This document shows positions 31,844 through 43,413 of a stretch of 64,000 nucleotides of DNA, piece after piece. The stretch spans positions 20,542,821 through 20,606,820 of the forward strand of contig NC_052515.1 of the NCBI RefSeq assembly GCF_014356525.2. Reading direction: 5' to 3'. Both the position numbers and the translations under genes were made by a program. The notes under the pieces were generated by a model that saw only the letters and a program-made list of their open reading frames with translations, searched no databases and was not told the DNA's origin. The DNA comes from Nilaparvata lugens. Taxonomy: Eukaryota > Arthropoda > Insecta > Hemiptera > Delphacidae. Each line of letters opens with the position of its first letter. The first letter of the stretch is position 1.

Positions 31844-32137
31844 TAAGTGTGTGATCACATTGGATGCGTATATGTGCAAGTGCAAGTCGCATCATGCATG
31901 AGTCTAAAAACAAAATGTGAAAAGTGCCATTGTAACACGTTGTGACTTGCATGTTGCTGCTCACACTGAACGTATCTAGCAACTGCACGCGCGTTAGGTG
32001 TGAGCGTTTTTATTGCTTTCAGTTTCCAGTTGGATTTACGAAGTCTCCTTCTTCTTTCAAACAGGGATTAGGCTATTGTCTGTCCTGACTCACATTCAGC
32101 TTGTAATTACAATAAAAAAATAATAATGAATGAATGT

Positions 32138-32240
32138 ATAAATTCAATTCAATTCAATTTATTCAATCCACAATACAAGACACAAGATACATTTACATAG
32201 GCAACATATCTAAAACCAAATTTTTGAATATTTTCCCCAC
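32138..32240 (-). repeat. Retroposon 3' end (ATTGAATTGAATTG type)
   Basis: ATTCAATTCAATTCAATTTATTCAATCCAC followed by ACAAGACACAAGATAC reads, on the minus strand, as a LINE-like 3' terminus ending in short tandem GAATT repeats. Adjacent to the LINE fragments at 32360-33290 but not continuous with their frame. Confidence 0.35.
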
Positions 32241-32359
32241 ATAGACGGATCTGAATGTGGCGAGTAAAATAATTAATAACATCAATATAATTAAATACGT
32301 CATTATCATCATAAGCACCACTATAATCTACTGTTTTTTAATTAATAATAAGTAATAAT

Positions 32360-32940
32360 CATTGCCATCTTTTTCGTGGCCTGCCTATGTTTCTTTTGCC
32401 TACCGGTTTATACTTGATGATAATAATAATTCATCATCTCATCTTCACTTCAGGGATTAGGTTTATTAATGAACCTGTTCCGGTACCCATCTCTTTCTTG
32501 GTCTCCCTACATCTCTTTTTCCTGTAGGTCTATAGTTTTGGACTACAACGGGAATTCTTCCAGGTGGCATTCTATCCAAATGACTGCACCAGTTGCGTCT
32601 ATTTTGAATAATTCTTTCATGTAGAGGAGCAACCAATAAACCCTGTCTTATATCAGTGTTTCTTATTCTATCAACTCTAGTGCAGCCAAATACACTCCTT
32701 AGAAACCTCATTTCTGCAGCTTGAATTCGACTGTTCATTCTACGTGTGTGATTTCCCACTTCTGAATTCTCACTTCCATATATAGGAGAGTCGGAACTGC
32801 AATGGTATTATAGAACTTTATTCTAGTTTCTTGTCTTGATTTATTTTTAAGGTTTCTATGTATAGTGCCACATATTTTCTGAAACTTTGAAATTTTATTG
32901 TATACATCAATATCTGTATCATATGTTACATCATTGGATA
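32360..32940 (-). mobile_element. LINE RT C-terminal fragment A (with extra 3' piece)
   Basis: On the minus strand from about 32940: DTDIDVYNKISKFQKICGTI, IKFYNTIAVPTLLY, then after a 2-nt frameshift GSENSEVGNHTRRMNSRIQA, AEMRFLRSVFGCTRVDRIRN and YRPTGKRDVGRPRKRW. This is the conserved C-terminus of an insect non-LTR retrotransposon reverse transcriptase (K-F/Y-Y..I..P..LYGSE ... IQAAEMRFLR ... GRPRKRW). After its end, a second short copy of the last motif (YKPVGKRNIGRPRKRWQ-stop, about 32415-32360) follows, from another insertion or a duplication. Catalytic domains are missing. Confidence 0.8.
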
Positions 32941-32944
32941 ATAA

Positions 32945-33290
32945 TTCTCAATGGAAACCCATCATCTCACATTCGTTTCATATGCTCTTTCCATTGCTGA
33001 CGATACGATGCAGCTCTCTCATTCAGGCAGTAGATATTTCGTTCCTTCCGTATATTCTCATTCCTGATGTGATCTCTTCTGTCACAGCCCTTACTTCTGT
33101 GGAGAAATCTCATCTCAGCTGCCTGCACTTTACTCTCAAGTGGCTTTGATGTTACTCACGATTCACTGCCATAGAGTAGTAGTGGAGCTGCCATTGTCTT
33201 ATAAAATTTCATTATCGTGCTTCAAGATTTACGAAGCTAATAATTGAATTTCCAAGCGAGAATACCTATCTGTTCGAACTTCGCCGAGTT
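32945..33290 (-). mobile_element. LINE RT C-terminal fragment B
   Basis: Minus strand: MKFYKTMAAPLLLYGSES, stop, VTSKPLESKVQAAEMRFLHR, then IRNENIRKERNIYCLNERAA and SYRQQWKEHMKRM. It corresponds to the same protein region as fragment A but is clearly diverged, so it is a separate insertion lying immediately upstream. Stops interrupt it. Confidence 0.75.
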
Positions 33291-33299
33291 ATACGAGAC

Positions 33300-34430
33300 A
33301 ATATTATTATTATCATCATCGAATTCCAATTACATTTTGTCTACACATAATTTATTCCTCATCATGATCGGACCCATCGCACAAGTCTGTAGCTCATGTT
33401 AGCATCTCATCCAGAAAAGCTACCATTCACACATATGAAGTCAAATCAATAGTCCTCATCAAATAGTGAGCTGTGATGTTAATAATAATTCAAGTTATCA
33501 TAAATTATTTTATAAACAAACATATTTCAAATTCTTCATGAATGAAGAATCTGATCTATTTCACTGTCTCCAATCTTCTTTCTCTCTAATCCTTTCATTC
33601 TCTATTCTTACTAATTTCTTCTTCCACTTATTACCCGTAAATTTTATACATAATTTGTTTATCGATTCAAATTTTGATTCCGAAATAAATGCACTTTACA
33701 CGATAAGCGGTGTAAAAACAACATTCACCTCTTACTTCCTTACTTCCTTAGTCGCGCTCTACTCAATCACACGAGCAGTCGCGTGTTGTATTTTTTTACA
33801 ACATCCAATTTTCCAAGTGTACTTAATGTACTCTGTTTGCTGTCAAAACATATTAATATATTGTATAATTACTTTTTCCATCTTCTTGGATTATTTTAGG
33901 CCTATGAACATTTGGATGTTTATTCATAGCCCAATAAGGAACATCAAGCAAAGCCATCAATTCTGTGTTATTGGTTCGTTTACAGTCCCCTTATACGGTC
34001 ATTCCTTATCTTATGCAGAGTGCGACTTAATGGCACCTAAAGACTGAACCACTGCTCGGTTGATACTGCAACTCAGTAGAGTGATGGGGAGTAAGTTTTG
34101 GAATGTATAGGTGACTCATTAACTGACAACACCCTATTCAATAGTTTTGTGCAGCAAAAAACAGTTTTGTACTTTTTACAACAGCGCGACTGCCGGAAGG
34201 TTAACCGCTGCTGTGATTCACATCTAGATAGGCCGTGATACCTGTCTGGTGTACACAAGGTTGCTGTACATATGTGATGGACCCTATCCTGGTAGTTACC
34301 ATGAGGGTCGAAAGGTGAGAGGGAAATTCACAGTGAGTGGTTTAACAGAGGTTCATATATTTTTGTTTAATTCGATTTGGTCAACGTTCGAATCGATGGG
34401 GGACCCAGCCTCGTTTGGGGCTTCACTGAC
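33300..34430. other. No supported gene
   Basis: The plus-strand 193-codon frame 33466-34047 is Ser/Phe/Ile/Leu-rich, changes character repeatedly and shows no domain, so it is not called. Near 34338-34395 a TGGTTTAACAG (A-box-like) and GTTCGAATC (B-box) occur 48 bp apart on the plus strand, a possible tRNA-like promoter of a decayed SINE. Confidence 0.35.
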
Positions 34431-34690
34431 CGTCAACCCCCCTTATCACCCTTTCACCCCTAATTATCCCTCAAATACCCACCAGTTACCTCAAATTTCT
34501 CCCTCCACTATTCCAGTATTCCCCTTATCTTTCCCTTCTCACCTTTCCACCTGCAAGGTGGGGATTCTTTCAATCCCTCCAGCACCCCTCAAATACACCT
34601 TCATAGCCCTTTAAATACTACTCTGCTACCCCTCATATACTACCCATTTACCCCTCAAATCCACCCCTCTCACCCTACCACAAGACCGGA
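34430..34690. repeat. C-rich degenerate repeat (ACCCCTCAAATAC-like)
   Basis: CCCC/CCC tracts recur every 10-20 bp, often as ACCCCTCAAATAC or TACCCCTCATATAC. Composition would allow i-motif or G-quadruplex formation (G-rich minus strand). The ORF at 34249-34614 across it is a Pro/Ser/Thr-rich artefact. Confidence 0.65.
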
Positions 34691-34810
34691 ATCCCCAAAA
34701 ACACAACTACAGTTGTAGTCCATTCTAAACATTTTCCGGGGTCCCGCAAACGTACCACACCACCCTAGACGTGAGCAACCCTTGTAGGCTCTGCACTTTT
34801 CAGGGGTACC

Positions 34811-34870
34811 AGACAGGGGGCCAAAAGTAGTGGCCAGGGGCAGGGGATTAGTAGCAGGGGTAGGGAAATT
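34811..34870 (+). other. G-quadruplex-type G tracts
   Basis: Five runs of four or more G occur within about 55 bp (GGGG, GGGGG, GGGG, GGGG, GGGG, the last as GGGGTAGGG). Loops range from 2 to about 16 nt. Lies 120 bp from the C-rich repeat. Confidence 0.55.
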
Positions 34871-34989
34871 GAGGAGGAAGAACGGAAGAGAAGGGATTGG
34901 GAGGGGTTAAAGAGGGAAGGAGAGGAAAACGGTAGAAAGAGGAGTGGGAAGCCGAAAATTTCTAACTTAATTTCGTAGAGGCACTCACG

Positions 34990-36580
34990 TTTTCAGTGCT
35001 GGATTCGTTGTTTTACGGTGAGTGAGAGAGCGTGAGAGAGACGAAAGAGATGTACGGCTCCTGAAGCATAATGAGTGGTGTACTTTCTACAGAGACTATA
35101 TGACTTCAGTGTGATCACGATGAATCTTATTTTCGCTTCATTATGTACTGTAGGGAAATATTTAGATAATAAATCATGTTATGCTATTGCATTAGAGCAT
35201 GATTTCTCTTTCCATTATAATAAAATAATGCTATAAATAGCTCAAAATGTATATAGAGGACATGAAGGAATTGACTTTGTGAAGACTAGGATTGAAAGAT
35301 AAATCTGAAAACTACTGGCTGGGAATGGCTATGAAAGACACGAAGGGAATGCACGTATAAGGGAAACAGATTTCAAAGAGATATTTGGAAATTACAACCA
35401 ACTGTGGAAAAGTTGAACATGATTTAAAAGTAAAGGAACAAACAGAAAGAAAATGGAAGTATCCAAAGATAAGAGGAAATTTAGGTGTGACGGCATAGGG
35501 AAACCACCACGCGGAATAAAGAGCGAAAATAACACCTAACAACAGAACTATTCTCCACCCTAAAATATATACTCTTATACTCTCAAGTATTATTATGATA
35601 GAAATTGAATCAACGGGATCAATATTTTAATAAATAAATACTGCAAGAGACCCTGGAAGAAACTCAATTAATTAGTTCTATATTTTATTATAACTTAATA
35701 ACAAATCAAGAAAGTTTATTGATGTAGTCTAAGAGGCCCAATATTATTCCCAAGTGGGAATATCAATAAAAACCTTTGAAATTAGTTTCTTCGGGAACAT
35801 CATTTCCTCATATTGAGACTTTGATCATCATGTTCAATGCAATTCTATGCTATGCGTGACAACTGCATAATTGTCATTGCTGCAACTGCTTAACATATAC
35901 ATTAATATTATATTAATAGGCTGACACCTCTGATTCGATTGATTCATTTCCCAAATCGACCCTACAAAGACTATCTTTCTTTTTCTTCCGTGGTTGGTGT
36001 CTGAATTCTTCACATCCTTGTTGAGAGAGAAACGGAACAAACGGTTTTCAATTCATGCCCAAATTTAGATCGAATCGATTTTCCTTCCAACCTGATTACT
36101 TCTTTCCCTTTTTCTCTCGTCTAGTCCTCTGACCTCTTCGGAGGCTGGCTGCCTCATTCGTATATATTTGCCGCAATAAAAATGAGATATCGCGCCTCTC
36201 CTCATATACTTTGCGCTCCATTCATTTGAATAATAAATCAATTCTTCCCTCTCACTCAAAATTCCACTCGTTTCTGCTCACCATCTCTTCTTTCTTCTGG
36301 TTTTCACTCTCTGTCAACATTTATCTCCCCTTTTAGTCCCGCTCTTTTAGTTTCACTATCCTTTTCTTTTGACTGTTTCTTAATTGTCCTCTCGCTACTA
36401 ATTTCTCCTTTCGTTTTCTCGCAATCATTGATTGATTGTGTGTTTTTAGTAAATGAATGATTAAATAAATACTCTATGGATCTCGACCGATCAATAGATC
36501 TCAAAACAGCCATATTCATCTCAATATGGTTGATAATATTATAATGGATATAATAAATCAACCAATTTTGGAGAGGTTCT
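34990..36580. other. Non-coding DNA
   Basis: AT-rich with a purine-rich patch at 35290-35540 and a pyrimidine-rich one at 36080-36420. ORFs there follow composition. Nothing else recognised. Confidence 0.5.
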
Positions 36581-36584
36581 ACAA

Positions 36585-36760
36585 CAAAATAAAATTCAAA
36601 TTTTATTCATTCCAATTCACAATATTTACAAATTATGAAAAAAAATTATACAGTTCAACAATATTACAGTAATAAGTTAATAATTATAAAGTACATGAAA
36701 GTCTAATTTATGAAACAATAACTTCAGACAAGAATTCGAACATTCTTAACTAGGACTAAT
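36585..36760 (-). repeat. LINE 3'-UTR-like end
   Basis: AAATTCAAATTTTATTCATTCCAATTCACAATATTTACAAATTATG resembles, on the minus strand, the 3' termini at 17022 and 61008 (…AATAAA.TTTGAATTT). No coding portion is attached. Confidence 0.4.
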
Positions 36761-37029
36761 TTGTGAATTTGGATAGAAAATACTGCTTGCTAAGAGTACA
36801 AAACTCTACGTCTGCGAGCAGGAATGAATATCTGATAATATATGAATTTATAGAGAAAAATAGAAAAAGAAGAAAGAATGGAAAATTGGCAACCAATCAC
36901 TCACACATTCACACTAACCATGCTCACTTTCCAATTCCAGCTCATTTTCCCAATGCATAACCACCATTTTCAGAGTATTTTAACTATGAAACCTCATTGA
37001 ATAAGGTCTCTAGATAGTCACGCATTACA

Positions 37030-37215
37030 TTATATGATACACAAAGTTAAACAAATTTTATTGGTCATGAAATCATCTAATAGGTCAGGCTCCTCCTACT
37101 TCTATTCTCCCCTCTACACTTTACCATATCAATTACTCTTCACTGTATTTTATTCACCATATCCTACAAATTTCATTGGTTACAAAATCATATTATAGTT
37201 GAATTGAAGCTCCAC
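37030..37215. repeat. Two-copy direct repeat of about 50 bp
   Basis: ACAAATTTTATTGGTCATGAAATCAT...GGTCAGGCTCCTCC at 37050 and ACAAATTTCATTGGTTACAAAATCAT...TTGAAGCTCCACC at about 37165 are diverged direct copies separated by about 70 bp. Confidence 0.6.
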
Positions 37216-37409
37216 CCACAGAAATTTCTCTTCACACCCTCATTCTCTCTTCATTGCTATTTCACTCTCATTCATTCACTGATTTTATTTATGAAATTTT
37301 CACACATGAGTTTCCATCTTTCAATATTTCTCTATTCCCATCAATCATATATCTCTCCAAAACCATTCAACTCAAACTTATTCTCGTTCTCCTCCTTTCA
37401 CCATCCCAT

Positions 37410-37413
<4 letters not shown>

Positions 37414-37445
<32 letters not shown>
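37414..37445. repeat. (CT)n microsatellite
   Basis: Sixteen CT dinucleotides in a pyrimidine-rich segment. Downstream, 37569-37655, the plus strand turns G-rich with GGGGGG, GGGG and GGGGG runs, a second potential G-quadruplex area. 37660-38140 shows no further feature. Confidence 0.97.
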
Positions 37446-37448
<3 letters not shown>

Positions 37449-38145
37449 TCATTCAAACATCAATTCGTTTCCCTATTTCCTAGAGACAACAGCAGCACGC
37501 TTCTTGGAGTGTGTTGAGGTGGTGCTCCGAACGCAGAGATTTCGGTGATCGGGTTTCTTGAGCCGATTGGGGAGGGGATTGAGGAGTGAATAGGAGGTTC
37601 TAGGAGGGTGCTCTGAGGAGGTTCTGGGGGGTTTTTGAAGGGGTTTGGGGGTGAAATCTACTGCTCACAGGTGGCGACCGTTTCAAAGACAAACAACTGA
37701 CTTGCGCTAAGTGGTTTCAGTCACAGCTCAAACATAATACTCTCCATCCTGCTTCCTGCCGGCAAGTCGCTCTTCCTTATAACTCACTTCTTCACTTCTT
37801 CTTTTTTGTCTCTTGATTCTTCTATTTTATCAACCTCTTCTCCGCCTTCCTCCTACTGCTCATCATTCACTTCTATCTGTTGAGACTAGATGGCTCGTCA
37901 TATTATCAGAAGCCTTATCTTTCTCCCTGTGTTGTAACTAGTACCAGTCTTCCACTCTTATTAAACCACTCACTCTTATTTTAAGTCGATGCAGACTTCA
38001 TCGTGAGCCTTGTTTACACTTCTATTATCATTGACTTTAAACAAATAAAAGTTTTTCTTTCAAATTTACAATTGCTATCTAGTCATGAGACTAATGAGCC
38101 AATTTTATTAAACCTCACCTACTAAATAAAAAATAATAAATAATC

Positions 38146-39062
38146 TGGTGTGGCACATTCACACAACTTTCCTTACCGTTATGAAAATTGAAGTTCGGAT
38201 TCAGATGCTTCGTTTTGCAGACAATATAGCTATAATAGCGGATAATAAAATGAGTTTAGAAAGAGCTCTAACCACCTTGCATGAGATTCTACGAATTAAA
38301 TATGATATGGAGATGAATAAGATAAAGACAGAAGTAATGGTCTGCTCAAAAGTCCCAGAGAATGTGTCCATTGAATTAGATAATAATTACGCCCTGAAGC
38401 AAGTAAAAATGTTCAAATATCTTGGAAGCATTATATCAGAAGATGGAAAAGATAGACTGGATATAAAGCGCCGAATCAGAGAAGCTAAGGGTATGTTTAT
38501 TAGTAAAAGGCAGCTTCTTTCCTCAAATAGTCTAACCTTGGAAATAAGAAAGAGACTAATAAAGATTTGCATTTGGAGTATAGCTCTTTATGGGTCTGAA
38601 ACGTGGACTATTGGTAAGGCTGAGGAAAAGACTCTGAATGCTTTTGAAGTGTGGTGTTGGAGGCGTATGCTCAAAATAAAATGGACAAACAGAGTTACGA
38701 ATGAGGAGGTATTCCAGAGAGCGGCAGAAAAGAGATCTCTTCTGAATTTTCTCAAGGCCAGACGACATTCTTGGATTGGACACATAATAAGACACGACGC
38801 ATTTATGTCAAGTATTCTGGAAGGTACAGTTGATGGACAAAGGGGTCGTGGGAGACCCCGGCTGCAGTACTTAAGACAAATGACGAAGGATCTGGGTGCT
38901 ATGAGCTATGAACAATGGAAGAGAGTAGCAATGGACAGATTTAGATGGAAGGCTGCCAACCAATCAAACGATTGAGCTGTAAGAAGAAGATGAAAATTGA
39001 TCACCTGTTCCACCACGTTCCCGCGCATCTCAAGTCTACTATTCAAAGATTTGAGCCAGCTG
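38146..39062 (+). mobile_element. SINE-like repeat copy split by a LINE insertion
   Basis: CTGGTGTGGCACATTCACAC...ATGAAAATTGA (38146-38191) and, after the LINE, ATGAAAATTGATCACCTGTT...CTACTATTCAAAGATTTGAG CCAGCTGGT (38990-39062) together align with the uninterrupted copy at 62282-62397 (minus). The first 14 codons of the open frame beginning at 38148 (MWHIHTTFLTVMKI) therefore belong to this repeat and not to the reverse transcriptase. The 5' tRNA-like part visible in the 62-kb copy is missing here. Confidence 0.75.
38192..38989 (+). mobile_element. 5'-truncated LINE insertion, RT C-terminal half, dead active site
   Basis: One open frame of about 260 codons starts at 38193 (VRIQMLRFADNI) and ends in TGA at about 38976. 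It covers the RT motif FADD, here FADN with the second catalytic Asp lost, then KTEVMVCSKVPENV, FKYLGSIISEDG, ALYGSETWTIGKAEEKTLNA, FEVWCWRRMLKIKWTNRVTN and GRGRPRLQYLRQM. That order is typical of RTE/CR1-type insect LINEs. A (AAG)n tail follows. An 11-bp TSD ATGAAAATTGA (38181-38191, 38990-39000) marks 5'-truncated target-primed insertion. The unbroken frame suggests a young copy, but endonuclease and upstream RT are missing, so it cannot be autonomous. Confidence 0.88.
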
Positions 39063-40026
<964 letters not shown>

Positions 40027-40194
40027 ATACAGTGAAACTCTCACTAGATTCTCTCACTGCTAATGATAATATTATGTACTCCGATCAAATATCTGTACTA
40101 TTAAGCATGATTTCATTGTTTCACTCCATCAATGCTCTGCTTTTTCACTGGATTTCTCCTTTTGAGCCTCCGCACCAAACCTCCGTTGTCTAGC

Positions 40195-40390
40195 AGCTGG
40201 ATTGCCTCGACGTTGTTGTGTTGGTGGAGCCGTGCTTCATGACTCTCTGCATACTGCTGAATCTCACAGGATACCAGTTTGACTCCCAGATCTCTGGGTG
40301 TTACTGAGTGTAAGAGAGGGCCGGCTGCGCCCTAACTCCGCCCTCCTAGGTAAAAATAAAGGCAGCTATTCTATTCTATTCTATATCTAT
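40195..40390 (+). mobile_element. tRNA-like SINE with (CTATT)n tail
   Basis: TGGTGGAGCCG (about 40215-40225) fits a Pol III A-box and CAGTTTGACTCCC (about 40277-40289) a B-box. GAGAGGGCCGGCTGCGCCCT, GGTAAAAATAAAGGCAG and a (CTATT)4 tail follow. The 3' part recurs at 1190-1260 with a CTAT tail. A-to-B spacing is on the long side and no TSD was found, so the tRNA origin is likely but not proven. Confidence 0.55.
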
Positions 40391-40399
40391 GGATGTCGC

Positions 40400-42130
40400 T
40401 GTTTCGCACTTACCAAGGAGCATCAACGATGTTTCACAAAGAAAAGTGGAGGGGAATTTGAACATTCAAATAACTCCATTGTTCTAGATCTTTCAATCTT
40501 TCATATCAATTTATTTTTTGTTGAGTGACATGAATTTTTTCACTTTTGACTACAACCTTTGTTGGGAATTCTTTCTCTCTTTGATGTCTTACCATTCATT
40601 CCCTTCTCGGTGAATTCTCTTTTAACAGTTTTATATTCTGAGTTGGGGTTCCTTCTCGTTTTGTACCCACCCTAATTTCTAATTTCACGCGCGTCTCATT
40701 TCCTCCAATTATTCTATTCGTTTATCGATTTTTCAACCTCGTTTCCACTTATTTTTGTATTTTTCATTTTCTCACCTCCTTTTCACGGGAAAAAATAGAA
40801 TATAGTGGTACTCTTCCTCATATTTACACGCTTGCGAGTACAAACAGGACGGTCAGGTCGATATATAGCTTTCGACCTGACAGGTCGTGCTTGTGATCGT
40901 CCTTCATGTACAAAAAAAAATTTCAAGTTAGTATGGGACTGAACAGTTATGTTGAGTCTCAGTCACGATGATCCACAACGACATCTGAGTGCTTTTATCA
41001 TTGACAGCCGATTAGTGGCATTAATCGGAGCTAAAATCTACACCGCAACTCACTCGTTTTGTTTGCACCTTCAGTGATTCACTTGCTATACGTTACTCAT
41101 CAGAAAATATATGGTGTTGAATATCATCGACTTAATACTGTATATTCTCCTTGTACTCAACTCACTCCAATTTATCCCCTCCTCTCTATTAATCATTACT
41201 CCTTGTCGTTCCATGGTTTGATTCACCTGCTCTATCAGACCCTTTTCACTCGATTCTCTCAATACTGCTCCCAATTTTTCCAACTCATAATGTGTAATGA
41301 TTAAGCGTATTATACGCTTAATCCCTATTTGGAAGGAGAAGAATAGTCACTTCCACTAGTCGCTTCCATCTAATTAATATAGAATATCAATGAAAACTCA
41401 CTTGAATATTTCAACTAAATAATTTTTCTGTTACCCATGTTCCATTCAAACCTTTTAACACAATATTATCTTGATCCACAATCTACGTTTTCGACGAAAT
41501 CTTCAAGTTAATGCGTAACAAAGTCAACTCTTTATTACTCTATAACATTCCGGTCGTTTTTAATCCATCTCTTTTCTCCTCCACATCACTTCCGCAACAT
41601 CTTACTCAAACAAAACTTTATATTTTCTCTCTCTCTCTCTCTCTCCCCTTCCTCATTTCATCCATGCCTTTTTCGTCCATAAAAGAGAGAACCGGAAAAT
41701 AGAAAAGGCAACTCGACCTAACAAGCTGGGCGCAGACGGCCACTTAATGAAATTCAGATCCCTGGAAAAGCGAGAAATAGCCCAACCACTCAACTCAACA
41801 TTTCCACCTTACTGTTCTGCCACTTTTCCGCTTTCCCACCGTTTTTCCAGCCACTATCTGCAACTAAATGGCATGTCATATCACCTCTCATATTTCTGGT
41901 TATTTCGCTCCTCTCTACTGCCGGTAACGTATACCGTATAAAACGTATAATATTTCCCGCCCCAAAGCGTTTGCCAAATTCGTTTGAAATACTTATGACC
42001 AACCTTTTCAACAGCGTTTTGGCGCAGCTCATCAAAGCCTCACAATTCAAGCGTGTTACGACTCCAATTCTGTCCAAATTCTTCGTTCTGGGAAGATTCT
42101 CAAATGTCATAACAAGACCTGTAAGAAATC
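40400..42130. other. No confidently supported gene
   Basis: Contains hairpin-prone GACGGTCAGGTCGATATATAGCTTTCGACCTGACAGG-like sequence at about 40848-40890 and CCGATTA-GTGGCAT-TAATCGG near 41008-41028. At 41937-41943 a TATAAAA precedes TTTCCCGCCCC and an ATG-started open stretch (41994 onward, MTNLFNSVLAQLIKASQFKR) ending at a donor-like ACCT|GTAAGA (GT at 42121). This could be a first exon, but support is thin. Confidence 0.3.
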
Positions 42131-42137
42131 ATGCTGT

Positions 42138-42446
42138 ATGTTGGATTTCAGTGTATTTTGGGCCTACTACAGTGTTTGTTCACCATCATTAACTGGTGTA
42201 TTTTGGTGAGTTTGATTTCAATGGATTTCGTACCTACTATCGCAGGTATTAATCATTAAGATTTGGACCAAACTGTTTTGAAAGGCCCAGTAAGATTCCT
42301 TCTGGTGTGTTTGATTTGAATGGGCTTTGTATCTATTACAGGTATTCATTATATTCTAGAACTGAATGGTTTGAAAACTCCAGTGAGATTTCCTCTGTTG
42401 AATTTAATTTCAATGAAGTTTATGCCTTTGAAGGTTTATTATGAGC
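42138..42446. repeat. Degenerate tandem repeat, unit about 95 bp
   Basis: Unit starts TGGT(G)(A/T)GTTTGATTTCAATGG, then (G/T)TA(C/T)CTA(C/T)TA.C, GGTATT, GGTTTGAAAA and CCAGT(A/G)AGATT.CTC. Copies begin at 42138 (short), 42204, 42303 and 42396 (partial). Divergence suggests an old array. Confidence 0.75.
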
Positions 42447-42736
42447 TGTTGCCAAAGCCGGACGATATCAGAGATCACTATTGATAAGCTATTTCTCTAT
42501 TCATCGTGAACTCACACATTTCCATGGGAAGTTGAACACCTATTTATAAATAAAAGAAACAACAACTTCGGGATAGAATTCCGAACCGCATTTTATAATA
42601 TATATTACATTGCGGATGATGGTCACATGAGATTAAAGCTTGTACGTGGGTGATTCTATATGATGATCAATTATATCCATGTCTACAGCGGGATCCGAAC
42701 AGGTGGCGCTAGCAGGCTGAAGGGTGCAACGCCTAA

Positions 42737-43102
42737 AGCTGGGTTTTCCTTTGTGCGTAAATGTCGTCGTCGACCACGACAGGGAGAGAATCTCAGATTG
42801 GGTAGATTTCAATTTGTCTAAGTAACCTAAAACATCATGTTCAATTATGTTTTAATGGGGCAGTTTGAGAAGAAGAAGAAGAACTATAGGAAGAAGAAGG
42901 GGAAGAAGAAGGAGATTACTTTTACCTTTGAATGGCAATATGTTCATATTATTAGAAATGTTTGATTCTTTAATAATAAAGAAAAAATAATGAAAAGTTT
43001 TTGATCAGCTGTTTTAGCTCAATTTAAATTTGGACAATATGAATGTCAACAATGCTTGTCGTCGTCGACTGCGGAAGTTTACGCACAAACGAAAATGCAC
43101 CT
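42737..43102. mobile_element. 366-bp MITE (family of 31534-31843) with GAA expansion
   Basis: TIRs AGCTGGGTTTTCCTTTGTGC and, inward from the right, AGGTGCATTTTCGTTTGTGC. TAA precedes the element (42734-42736) and TAT follows, consistent with a mutated TAA duplication. Interior blocks TTCAATTTGTCTAA.TAACCT, TTTGAATGGCAATATGTT and TTGATTCTT are shared, inverted, with the 31.5-kb copy. A purine run (about 42868-42916, GAAGAAGAAG and GGAAGAAGAAGG) is present only here and accounts for the greater length. Confidence 0.85.
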
Positions 43103-43170
43103 TATTAGTCGTTTCGGCTATTCTGGCCGGCTTCCGATTCTAATCTATTCATTCGATGCTGAGTTGGAGA

Positions 43171-43413
43171 TTAACCTTTAAAAGTAAAAGTGAATTTGTA
43201 TGGCTTTTGATGGTGGGGAGTCCCTCGCAGGAGGGTTCCACCTCGCCTAAATATATAATTAAAGCCGTCAATGAGACTTACAACTGTCATACTTCAGTCG
43301 GGACAGTTCAACGTGCCCATCTGATAAAACAGGAGTGATCTGTTTAAAAACCTTAGGTGATGAGCGGGTTTGAACCTGGGATCTCTAGGCTGCTAGGTTA
43401 ACCTTGAATAGTA
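43171..43413 (-). mobile_element. 5'-truncated copy of the tRNA-derived SINE
   Basis: Shares GTATGGCTTTTG.TGGTGGGG, AGTCCCT.GC, AAGCCGTCAATG.G and CAACGTGCCCATC.GATAA with 22792-23040. On the minus strand it keeps the B-box (AGGTTCAAACCC, about 43379-43368) but lacks the A-box and 5' end. Flanks TTAACCTTTAAAAGTA (43171-43186) and TTAACCTTGAATAGTA (43398-43413) match at 14 of 16 positions, an aged TSD. Confidence 0.85.

Noticed and set aside
33466..34047. 193-codon plus-strand ORF
   Set aside because: Hydrophobic Ser/Phe/Ile-rich frame with no domain, no start or splice support; AT- and pyrimidine-driven.
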